DNA from: Arctopsyche grandis | Lineage: Eukaryota; Arthropoda; Insecta; Trichoptera; Hydropsychidae | NCBI RefSeq assembly: GCF_051622035.1 | Contig: NC_135356.1 | Location: 29,364,290 to 29,428,289 of the forward strand | Length of the DNA: 64,000 bases | Direction of reading: 5' to 3' | Part shown: positions 11,351 to 23,800 of the stretch, in pieces | Layout: the number at the start of each line of letters is the position of its first letter | Numbering within the stretch: the first letter of the stretch is position 1 | The notes under the pieces: model-generated | Seen by the model: the letters and a program-made list of their open reading frames with translations, nothing else | The model's database searches: none | Told to the model about the DNA's origin: nothing | Translations under genes and position numbers: made by a program

Positions 11351-12840
11351 AAAAAGAGGACATGTTCTCATGAAAACAGACCTATTGGAAACCCTAAAAT
11401 ATTCTAGAATTCTAGAACCATTTAATTACGTACATATGTATATATGCACATACGTAAATATTTTAATTGATTTTATTAATTAAAAAATTACAAATCGCGC
11501 CATCTGTCTTATCCGTCTTCAACTTAATTAATGTAATTATCATTCTGTCATAATTTTAATTATATATAGATGTCACTAAGCAATTAACACAAAATATATG
11601 AAAAATACTCCACATTTATGTACCTTATTATATAAACCCGATTTGTTTCATGTCTTAAAGTAAATGAATATTTAAATATAAATATTAAGTATGAAACTTT
11701 TCATATAAAACATCGGGAGTGAGTTTCAAATTTATATTTCAACATGTTTAATCTAATAATTTAAAAAAATTTCCAACAGTATCATCACTATTTTCAGTTT
11801 CTATTATACTTGATCTATGGTGGGAAAGTTAAATTTTTTATATTTACCTCCCCTATATACGTATGTATACACAATACAAATGATCATTGAAAAAAATATT
11901 ACCAATCCCTGGCACAATTGCATTCATACGTTTGTACATCATATTGTTCTACCCCTCGTTTGGCGACAATTCGAGGGGCTATTTTCCGCTTTGAATGAGA
12001 GTCATTATTATTAAGTCATAGTAGACATGTGTATTTGTAATAAAAAAGGCGAAAAGTTTGTCAACAAGTAAGGTAGTCAATTTTTGAGTTCGCTTTGAAG
12101 CAAACTTATATTTACAATAGACTCTTATGAAAAGTTAGTTCACTTTTTATCTTCGGATTCGTTTGAGAGTAGTTCCAAATATTTGAAAAGGGCAATAATG
12201 TAAATATAAAAATGTAATGTACAATTTTAAAATTGGAAATTTGTAAATTGCTTTATGTTGAAGTTGTATGATTACTATAGTGTCAATTGGTGTTGTACAC
12301 CGAGGAGAAAATAAAAATAATAAAAAAAAAACATTTTGTATATAGAAAATTATTCAATATATTTCAGCAAGTAATTTATTTAAAAATATTTCAATCCTTT
12401 TAAAATAATGGTAAAAACGTTTACAAATGCAAAATTCATCACAATTGCTCATCAAATTTTACATTTAAAGAACGTGGAATATTAAAAATACGAACACTTT
12501 TTATAATAAGAGATTATCCTCCGCAGTGATAGAAATTTTACTACTTTAAATACAATTTAAAACTGCACACTGCAATAACTTTAAGAATAGAATGTATTAT
12601 GCATATAAAAAAAATCTTACTAACAATAATATTGAGAAGCGTACGTGGTGCAATCGTTCACAATCAATCAAAAGCGATACCCAAAAATAGCTTCACATTT
12701 CAGATCACAACACATACGATCTCGGTATACTATATAATATATGATTGTTATTAAAAAATATGAAAACTGTTGAAATTCTGAAGTGTATTATTATTTTTAC
12801 ATACAAACTGTCAATTTTATTCTAATACATAGTTGTAAGT
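11351..12840. other. Intergenic, no gene recognised
   Basis: AT-rich sequence with short microsatellites. I see no exon with credible splice context and no transposon termini. Confidence 0.4.
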
Positions 12841-12844
12841 GACA

Positions 12845-15800
12845 CAAAGGTATAGCAATATGAATAGCAGCGGATATTTCAACACTGAACTATTCAACAC
12901 TTAACATTATTCATTGGGGTTGGCGTTCATTTATTTGAAAGGGTTCAACTTTAAAAAGAGTTCAATTTTAAAAAGAGTACAACTTCAAAAAGGACTCGCT
13001 TTCATGCCTATAAAATAAATAAATCTAAATAAAACTAAAAATTTTGATCAAAATAATATCTGTAGGTGGAATTATGTAATAAACGGACAACTACTTGTAT
13101 GAAATAAACGGATTCGTCATCTTCTTATGTGGTTATTTGATGTTCCAATACAACATATACACTGTCTGGGATCCCATAGCTGACAAAATGATGGTAAAAG
13201 CGTCATGTTTGGGTTCAATAGTACAAATCGAAGCAGCAAGGAATATGTTATAATTGATTATATTGTCATTAACAAGGAAAAATCTTAAGTATTACATATA
13301 ATATATTATGCTAGTTCCAGTGGAGATGACAACTACTTGTATGAAAGAAACAGATTTGCCATGTGATCCATATGAGGTTATTTGATGTTCCAATACAACA
13401 TATACACTGTCAGGAACCCGATAGCTGACAAACTGATGGTAAATTTGATCCTTATGATGTTATTTGATGTTCCAATACAATACATACAGTGTCCGGAACC
13501 CGAGAACCGACGAGCTGATGGTAAAAGCATCATGTTTGGGTTCAATAGTACAAATCGAAGCAGCAATGAATATGTTATAATTGATTAGATTGTCATTAAC
13601 AAGGAAAAATCTTAAGTATTACATATAATATATTATGCTAGTTCCAGTGGAGATGACAACTACTTGTATGAAAGAAACGGATTTGCCATTGTGAACCATA
13701 TGAGGTTATTTGATATTCCAATACAACATATATACTGTCAGGGACCCGATAGCTGACAAATTGATGGTAAAAGCATCATATTTGGGATCAAAAGGACAAA
13801 TCGAAGCGGCAATGAATACGATGTAACAAATTACATTATTTTTCATACATAGTAATCTTAAATATTTTATATAATATATTATGCTAATTTCAACGTAAAG
13901 ATGACAGCTACTTGTTTGAAAGAAGTGGATTTTTCAACACTGAACTATTCAACACTTAACATTAATCATTGGGGTTGGCGTTTATTTATTTGAAAGGAGT
14001 TCAACTTTAAAAACAGTTCAATTTCAAAAAGAGTAGAACTTAAAAAAGGACTCGCTTTCATGCCTATAAAATAAATAAATCTAAATAAAACTAAAAATTT
14101 TGATCAAAATAATATCTGTAGGTGGAATTATGTATATATAATATAATAAGTAGAACTGCACAATAGTTCCACAGACTTTTCATTGAAATTAGAAAATAAT
14201 ATCGAATTAATTATTGGCAACCGAGTTGCACAATATATATATATGAAAAAAAAAAGAGTTTTAGAAAAAACTATCGTATAAAATAAAAATTGCATATAAT
14301 TAGCTAAGCCCAATTGGCAGAACTATGAATAATATTGATTTAGAAAATGTAAATATTTGAAACAATTCCTTTCATAGATTAATAAACATGATCAGCCCAT
14401 AACGAAAATCCATTAACCGACACGTTTTTCAAAATTGAAATTTTGTACGAACTACATGCATACCATTTTATTTTTTTACAAAAAAAGGATCAGGTTGAAT
14501 AGAATGATTTTACTCGTGCAGTGAACTGATTTTCGTTGTGAGTTAACTATAGATTTTGTAAAATATTGAAATGTAAATACGTAAAAACCTTAAATTGTTA
14601 TGTATAATAATATATTATGCTAATTCCAATGTGGAGATGACAACTATTTGTATGAAATAAGCAGATTTCCTATCTTCTTATGAGGTTATTTGATGTTCCA
14701 ATATAACATATACACTGTCCAGGACCCGATAGCCGACAAGCTGATGGTAATAGCGTCATGTTTGGGGTCAAAATGACAAATCGAAGCGACAATGAATATC
14801 TTATAATTGATTACATTGTTATTGACATGTAAAAATCTTCTCAAGTATTACATATAATATATTGTGCTATTCCAGTGGAGATGACAACTACTTGTATGAA
14901 ATAAACGGATTCGTCATCTTCTTATGAGGTAATTTGATGTTCCAATACAACATATACACTGTCTGGGATCCCATAGCTGACAAAATGATGGTAAAAGCGT
15001 CATGTTTGGGTTCAATAGTACAAATCGAAGCAGCAATGAATATGTTATAATTGATTAGATTGTCATTAACAAGGAAAAATCTTAAGTATTACATATAATA
15101 TATTATGCTAGGTCCAGTGGAGATGACAACTACTTGTATGAAAGAAACGGATTTGCCATGTGATCCATATAAGGTTATTTGATGTTCCAATACAACATAT
15201 ACACTGTCAGGAACCCGATAGCTGACAAACTGATGGTAAATTTGATCCTTATGATGTTATTTGATGTTCCAATACAATACATACAGTGTCCGGAACCCGA
15301 GAGCCGACGAGCTGATGGTAAAAGCGTCATGTTTGGGTTCAATAGGACAAATCGAAGCAGCAATGAATATGTTATAATTGATTACATTGTAAACAAGGAA
15401 AAATCTCAAGTATTACATATAATATATTGTGCTATTACAATGGAGATGACAACTACTTGTATGAAATAAACGGATTCGTCATGTGATCCATATGAGGTTA
15501 TTTGATGTTCCAATACAACATAGACACTGTCAGGGACCCCATAGCTGACAAAATGATGGTAAAAGCGTCATGTTTGGTGTCAAAAGGACAAATCGAAGCG
15601 GCAATGAATATCTTATAATTGATTACATTGTTATTAGCATGAATTATGAATAGCAGCGGATATTTCAACACTGAACTATTCAACACTTAACATTATTCAT
15701 TGGGGTTGGCGTTTATTTATTTGAAAGGAGTTCAACTTTAAAAAGAGTACAACTTCAAAAAGGACTCGCTTTCATGCCTATAAAATAAATAAATCTAAAT

Positions 15801-16307
15801 AAATCTAAATAAAACTAAATAAAACTAATAATTTTGATCAAAATAATATCTGTAGGTGGAATTATGTAATAAACGGACAACTACTTGTATGAAATAAACG
15901 GATTCGTCATCTTCTTATGAGGTTATTTGATGTTCCAATACAACATATACACTGTCTGGGATCCCATAGCTGACAAAATTATGGTAAAAGCGTCATCTTT
16001 GGGTTCAATAGTACAAATCGAAGCAGCAATGAATATGTTATAATTGATTACATTGTTAACAAGGAAAAATCTTAAGTATTACATATAATATATTATGCTA
16101 GTTCCAGTGGAGATGACAGCTACTTGTTTGAAAGAAGTGGATTTTCCATCTCCTTATGAGGTTATTTGATGTATCAATACAACATATACACTGTCTGGGA
16201 CCCGATAGCTGACAAACTGATGGTAAAGGTGTCATATTTGTGGTCAAAAAGACAATACATACATATGTTATAACAAATCACATTATTTTTCATACATAAA
16301 AATCTTA

Positions 16308-16352
<45 letters not shown>

Positions 16353-16440
16353 ATATTATACTAATTTCAACATGGAGATGACAACTACTTGTATGGAAGA
16401 AGCGGATTTGCCATCTCCTTATGAGGTTATTTCATGGCTC
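12845..16440 (+). repeat. Satellite array, 244-bp monomer with higher-order duplications
   Basis: The anchor TTATTTGATGTTCC (with small changes) recurs at 13133, 13378, 13460, 13706, 14686, 14930, 15175, 15257, 15498, 15923, 16162 and, degraded, 16424. Most spacings are 239-246 bp, with an 82-bp partial monomer between 13378 and 13460 and again between 15175 and 15257. That block is repeated at an offset of 1797 bp. A spacer with TTCAACACTGAACTATTCAA occurs near 12885, 13930 and 15667, and the 12861-13300 block recurs at an offset of about 2790 bp. Short open frames here are by-products. Confidence 0.9.
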
Positions 16441-16506
16441 AACTTGTAAAAGTCAAATCGACTTTTGTCTAATATACTAGACACTACCCTTGTATATATA
16501 TTTATG

Positions 16507-16574
<68 letters not shown>
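16310..16574 (+). repeat. Two (TA)n microsatellites
   Basis: Long (TA)n runs at about 16314-16350 and 16513-16574 close the satellite array. Confidence 0.9.
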
Positions 16575-16575
<1 letters not shown>

Positions 16576-17636
16576 TTGCTCAAAAGCAGTCAGATAAAAA
16601 ACTAATTTTTAATTTTGGTGGAAGCATATCACTAAGAAAAAATATATCTTTATTAAAAATCCCCTTCATTATAAATAAAAAATTTAATCAAAAACATTAA
16701 CAACAATTAAATGTATTTTAGAATGGGTGTGTATTATTTAAGGTGAAGACATGAAACGCTATTCTATATAAAAATCTAATGAATAAAACTGTACTAAAAT
16801 CATTAAATCACAAAGGGGACCTCTTCCAAATTTCCTTATACATGTATCATTTTTATTTAAACCGTGATTATATGAAATTTAGTATACTATAGTATATGAT
16901 ATAGAACTAAAACTAAATTGTTAAATACAACAAGTATTACCAAATAAAATTATGACAATCCCTCGCAATTACCAGTATATCAATTTTAGATCAAAACTAC
17001 AATCGAAATCATTTACATCATGTATGTATGTATGTATATATTATATAAAGGCACTACGGAGTTTTTTGCAATTTTCAATGTACACATGTATTAATTTACT
17101 TTATTATAATTATTTTCAAACACCGTAAATAGATTAAGTTTGAGTCCTACTGGTATAGATCGACAGCGAAAGCTGTCGAATGATTGAAAGAAAGTACGTA
17201 CATATATGAAGTATATATTCTAACTTATAAACTTCGAAAACTTGGTCAAATATATGTTTCTTTTTATTTTATCTTTAAGAACTATTCAAAACATTTTCAA
17301 TTTTTCCGTGAAAAAATGGTGAAATTTCCGATTTACAAGGTTTACAAGTCAGTACAACGACACATACATAGAAACATTTCCACAAGTGAGGAATTGCCAT
17401 ACAATACATAACAATAAAAATTCACATCAAAATTCAACACAAACATCTTAATAATATTATACGTACTAAAAAATATATGTATGTATATATGCATATACAC
17501 ATATATATATATATTTGACACGAAGCTACGAGAAAGGAGAAAAGTATAAATGCTGAAAATTTTAATCAATTATGCAGCGCGTACGGACTGAAATAAAAAT
17601 ACGAAAATATATCATTATTGTTCAATGTAATTGATG

Positions 17637-17834
17637 CTAATTTAGCCCGGTGGTCAGACCAGACATTACCTTGGAGATATCAACGCCGGTGAGATTCCTC
17701 ACAACTTCGGGCATACGCTGCACAATGGCCAGGACCTCACCGGTTAGCTTGGCCGCACCGATCTCGCCGCCTCCGCATGACACCATGGTGACTTTACGGG
17801 CCTGAGACAGAGGCGCCGCCACTTCAGCCGCAAC
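17637..17834 (-). CDS. Flo1: Flo1 terminal coding exon 8
   Basis: Residues 367-431, beginning [15 protein letters not shown] and ending [17 protein letters not shown] then TAG. The extension beyond ISK differs between species. A GTAATG immediately after ISK could serve as a donor to a further exon, but the open frame reaches a stop within 12 codons and I prefer that reading. Confidence 0.92.
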   Translation of the reverse strand, partial: VAAEVAAPLSQARKVTMVSCGGGEIGAAKLTGEVLAIVQRMPEVVRNLTGVDISKVMSGLTTGLN

Positions 17835-20800
17835 CTACATCAGCCGTTACAGGGTCAGTAACGATCGGCGGATATAATAATACGACAGTACTACAGATGT
17901 TGAAAATTACCTTTGGTAGGGTCTCGAGGAACATTTCCAACATGGCGGCGTCTTTGTATTCGTTCCAAGCTTCGGCTTTCTTGGCGGCCTGCTCGGCCTC
18001 GGCCTTAGCCTTGGCGCTAGCTGCGAAGGCTTCTGCTTCTCCGCGGGTGCGGATTGCTTCAGCTTGACCCTCGGCCTCCAACACTGTGCGGATTTTATGC
18101 GCCTCGGCTATCTTCTCTAGCCTGTACTTTTCAGCTTCGGCGGGCCTTGAAATTATACAAAATCAATTGATAATACAGTTCGATACTCAAATGTTTTATT
18201 CATTACGTATATTAACAATCGGTCTCCGTGACGAGCCCGAATGAAAACGTCGGAAAACGCAAATATCGGAAGGCAAAGATCGAAAATCGAATATTTTTTA
18301 AGCATCCGTCAATCGAAAGTGGCATTTTATTTAATGTGTTGTAAAAATATTGAAATACTGTACGTTTCTATTTTAAATAAATAAAAAAAAACGCACTGTC
18401 GGACTGTAGCCTCCAATTCCTGCTCTCGGCGTTGGACTTCTTGAAGCTGTACTGCAATCTCTTGAGTGCGCTCAACGACCTTAATTTGCATCTGCTCTTC
18501 CTTGATCCTCTGCTTGGTCTTGGCTGCTTGAAGTTCATAAGCCATCTCAGCTTCAGCCTGAAACAAAACAAAAAATTTACCAACCAAACCCAAGCAGAAA
18601 TGCGTTTAAAAATACAACGGAACGTACTTTCTTCGTGTGAACTTCGACGTCGTAAGCGGCCTTCTTGAGCTCAAAGTCTCGCTGCGCTTTGGCAATTTCA
18701 GTGTCGTTCAAGAACCTGGCGGCCATGCGTTGCTCTTCGGCGATGGCCTCCTTGATCTGAGCATCGCACCTGGCTTCAGCCTCTCCGATGCGAGCATCGC
18801 GCTTAACCTCGGCCGTACGAGCCATACCCAAAGATTTCAGATACCCCTGTAAGAATGACGGGTTATGTAATTAAAACTCTGACCCGAGTCTAAGCCGCAA
18901 TTAAATCGGCAAATACCAAATTGTGTGTATCAAAAAATTGCAAAATATAAATCCATACACTACATAATTGCATGTGCGTTTATTGTAATCAATGAATATC
19001 ACATACAACCAAAGATGATTATATTGTTCTGCTTAAATGTATTATCACTCTTAAAGAAACAAACAAGAATATACTTCTAATATTTAAAAAAATAATCAAT
19101 GCTAAATACTTACAATTGTTAATCCAGTGTGTTTGTTTGTTTGTGTGTGTGTGTGTGTGTGTATGTATTTTCTAAACATCAGATTCAATTCGTGAAAAGC
19201 ACCGTGTTAGCTATTAAAATTACTTTTAATGTGTGCAAAAAGTAATACAGAAAATTTTAATACGTATATGCGTTCATGAATCTATAATACATATACATAT
19301 TATAATACAGGTGGTTCGTGAGTGACGGACGTTTCTTGTAATGAATAGTACCGAGCATCTGGAGAGGAGGAACCTGTGGTGAAGGTTGTTCAACTCCTTA
19401 CTCTATGCCATTTAGTCGTCAAGCTATTAATCATAAATATAGCTAGAACTTCGAAGACCAGGAATCAACAGGGAAAATGAATTGCATACTGCCCATACGG
19501 CCAGACTTTCACTGGCTGTAGTTCGAGCGTTGTTCCCTAATCAGCTAATTTCATGCTTTGGAAATGTCCCCTGACTAGCCTGTTCACCTGATCTTTCCAT
19601 GTGTGATTTTTATTTGTGGAGCTATCTTAAAAACGCCGATAAGCGTTGTATTTTGAGCATGTACAAAGTAAACAAGAATACTACCAGCTAAGCCTCTCCA
19701 GGTAGCATTGAAAAAAAATGCATTAAACATGGGTCGTATAATCCGTGTAACTGTTTATTAACCGTTTGCCCGCGGCCGTCTTCTATGGAAGCTTTGCGCG
19801 ACTAGTCTGTAGCGCGGCTGTCTTCCATAGAATTTCTGAATATTGCACGGGATTTTGAGCCTTATATGCGCCTATTTCAACTGTTTTAAGGTTCGAAATT
19901 GGTTGAATACATTACTGAGAGTTGAATTCCATCTATTCAATTTGCTTAAAATGAATATATACCAGTCAAAATTAGTTTTTTGTGGAACCATACTGAAACC
20001 TCGTTTATGTAACGTCACGTCTGTCGAACAATGGCGACGATACGTCTCAATTGTATGAAGAATGATTATTTGACAATTAAGCCAAAACTACGAGATATAT
20101 TATGTATTTTATTGTTTAAAATAATACTTTGTGTTAATTAACTATCTGGCTACTTGAGTAAATATTAAAATCTGTATTTAAGGTCGAAAACTCGATTGTA
20201 AAATTCGCGAAAAAGGTGCCGCGTACGGGGCTTGTTCCCTATATTTATTGCAGCGGGCAAAGGGTTAAAACTGGTTTACACCGGAATTTCTGAATTTATA
20301 ACCATAGCCGAATTTCCCGATAGAAATCCCTAACTGGCATTTAGATTGTGAGCATTACATTTTAACAACAATGAAGAAGATGGAACTAGTTTTGGAAAAA
20401 TACAGCCATTAATAGACTTCTTTTGTTTATTTTATATTGTTGCAAGATATAGAGAGTCTAAACACACCTTTAAAAAACTCGAAATCCTCAGCGGTAGTTA
20501 TCTAGGATTTGTTTGGATTAGCTACAATTTTTATACCTGCTATCTATTGGATTTCTAAGTAATTCTAGTTGGAAATGTTGGCGAAATTTTCAGCGTGGCG
20601 GGCTTTCAACAGAAAAGACGTCGGCACTCAAAGGGTTAAAGCACACGTGTACGAAGGAAAGCCACGCACACTGGAAGAACTGAATATTCACAATACAAAA
20701 CCGAATTGAACAAATAGAAACACTGGAAAGAGTGGAGGCTCCATTCGTGTGTTCATGAAATAGACACTTCAACTATTGACGAAGTACTGTTTAATTTATA

Positions 20801-23800
20801 ACCATCCGTTTATCGTGAACCACCTGTAGAATATGGCAATGTATGCGTCATGCAAAAAGCTCATACGTATGTACATAGACCTTCTAACATAAAATATATA
20901 TGTTAATAAAGACAACTGTATGACAGTCAGTTAATATTATAACATATGTATGCACATAGGTATATTATTATATAATAATTTAACCATCCAGTTTCATTTC
21001 GATTTGATAAATTCACATTAAATATTTACATTGCATATTTTATAGAAATCTTATTTATAGTAATAAATGTATGTATTTGTGCGTTTTGACTTAAATTCTA
21101 TTAGAAAAAACAATGCAATTTAAAAAAAATTCATCATACATATATCAATCAAGCAGAGATGGCTTGATTTTGGTTCAAAGCCGGTTTGTATTTACATATA
21201 TTAAGAGTAGCCAAAATAAATGTTGCGTTTTTTTGGTGACGTTTCAAAACCAGTTCAGAATTGTTACTAGAGATCGCCGTCCCTGGTCCCCCAGTAAAGG
21301 ATCATTTAACCAGCAGAATATACTAGTGGTTGGCATATAATGCTTTGAACAGAGTGGTCACGGGTTCAAATCCCACTGGTTTCTGCTCACCAGACCTTGG
21401 ATTTGTGACTCTAGGTCGATCGTTTTTATCAGAGTTTGCCAATTTATCTGATTTTCATTGAAACGGCTCCAACAAATCGGCAAGCTTACCCATTGTCTTG
21501 CAAAATCTCGAATTTCGCTGTATACAATGCTGCAAATTTACGATTAAAAGCGGAATTGGTGAAAAAAAGAATCTTTTTTTTTTTGTATTGTAAGAAAACG
21601 AGACATTTCTTTTAGCTACCCTTATACTAATACCGGGTTTAAAGTTTTACCAATGCGAGTAGCTTGGACGTCCGAGTGACGTTGATGCGTAATCGCCACT
21701 TGGACAATTTCGAAATGACGGATCCCGCTATCCTGGAGAAGCTTAAATTTTTGGCCCCGGAAAATCATAGGGTTTTGCGAAAGCATGATATCTTGTTGCC
21801 AATTAAGACTAAAACAAACGTGCTTAAGAACTCCCTCCCCTCGAAAGATGTTCGACTCCTCAACTTTCTGGCACATTCCTTGGATCTCTTCAATGCCAGT
21901 TATGTCGAGTTGGTCGAACATATCCTTCTTCTTCTTCTTGTTAATGCCTTGTCCGCATCCGGACGTTGGCGACCACCTCGTCGATTATTTGAAGATATCC
22001 GCATCGGTCTTCAGCGGCTTGGAACAGCTCTTCGGCGCTCATATCGGTCCACATGCGCATGTTTCGAAGCCAAGATAACTTTTTCCTTCCAATCCATTTT
22101 TTTCCTTCTATTTTCCCCACTGTTATCAAACAGTGGGGAAACAGAAACAAGTTCCCTGCTTCTCCCCATCATGCCGAGAATAGCTTCGTTTGATATCTTT
22201 TTGGTCCACGGAATCTTCAGCATACGCCTGTAGATCCACATCTCAAAAGCTTCGATGCGGCTGATCATCTTGGTCTTCAGAGTCCACGTCTCACATCCGT
22301 GTAGTAATACTATCCAGACGTAGCTCTTCGCGAATCTCAACCGCGTATGAAGATTGAGATGCTTGTTTGTAAGCGCCGCCTTCATTTTTATAAATGCTGT
22401 TCTAGCCATCTCGATGCGGATTCTTTGATCTTCATCTGGGTCCATCTCTTCATTCAGCCAGGTACCCAGGTATTTGAATCTTTTTACTCTTTCTATCACC
22501 TCTTCATCCAACGTTAGATCACCGGCGTCTGTTTACATTCTATCTACTATCATAAATTTTGTCTTCTTCAGATTTATGCGCAGACTTCTTCGATTGTTTT
22601 CTTGATGTACACGGTCTAGAGATCTTTGCAGGTCTGCTAAATTTTCAGCGACTAGCGCCGTGTCATCAGCATATCTTATATTGGTGATCGTCTCGCCGCC
22701 CACCTTGATGCCTGTTCACCTGTTTACACGCAGCGAGTAACCTTGACGTTGCGAGTACCATCCGAGCTACTCGCATCATGTCAACCCAGTATTAGTACAG
22801 ATTAAGAGACATAAATCTATCAAAATTTTGCATCTGGCCCAATGATCTGTTTATTGTTTAAACACTAAGAGAAGTATAGGGTATCGGGACGATTCAAACT
22901 GTATTTTTTCGCATTGTATGTTCGATAGGAAGGAACTAAGAATAGCCTTGTAAACATAACTAACAACAATCATGCCGATTCTACCAAAAACAATTAAACT
23001 TATCAGTGATAAACGTAACAATATTCGAATATAATGAAAATACAAGCAAGGCCAAGTTTAAACAGCTGAACAAAAAAGGCTAAACAAAAATACTTAAAGC
23101 GAGAAGAGGAAAATGTCAAAAACTAAAGACATACCTTGGCCCCCTGTTGCAAAAAAAAAAAGAAAAGAAAATTATATATTATATATGCTGACAGTGCATA
23201 TACTTCTGATATGCAATTACAGTTACAATATTATATATTGGCACATTACTATAGTTCAATTCAATATGTACTTATAGTAAATATCTCATTATTTTTATAT
23301 AACGTGTGATGCATATTTCTTTTATATTACACCACGTAAACAAGCTTCATACAAAACCAACGAAATACTTAAATAAATAAAAAGCTTAAAATACAATAAT
23401 CCTTCGCTATTCGTACGGCTACCGTTCGCAAGAACAACACATACACAACCAATATAAGAATCTATATTGTTTCTAAGCATTTGCAATAAATTGAATTAAA
23501 ATTTTTGATCAAATAGCGAGGGAGAAGCGTAGTCCTAAATTTACTCATTCGTTAAATTTTACATACAAAAATCGACTTAAAATGAAGTAAAATATTTTAT
23601 CTATACAATAAATACATATTGTAGTTTAGAGATAATAATGTAAGAGAAAAATTTTCAATTAAGCATTAGAAAATTCGAAAAGGATAAATTATATATTCAT
23701 AATTCATAATGAGTTTGTATATTTTGGAATTGTTTAATATATTAGAAAGATAAATTGGTGTTTTTACCTCCTCGTCTCTGATATCCTTCAAAGTGTAAGA

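Noticed and set aside
12845-16440. Regularly spaced repeats that could suggest a CRISPR array
   Set aside because: Units are about 244 bp, contiguous and diverged, with no short repeat/unique spacer pattern, in eukaryotic DNA. This is a satellite.
18361-18583. Flo1 exon 6 read through to [11 protein letters not shown]
   Set aside because: This continues past the GTGCGT donor into the intron. The spliced reading restores [11 protein letters not shown] as in other flotillins.
18432-18852. Plus-strand open frames over the Flo1 exons
   Set aside because: They are antisense shadows of flotillin-1 exons 5 and 6. The minus-strand reading gives continuous conserved protein.
21345-21400. tRNA gene suggested by GGTTCAAATCC
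   Set aside because: No acceptor stem or cloverleaf can be drawn, and the sequence recurs with a conserved non-tRNA tail. It is a SINE head.
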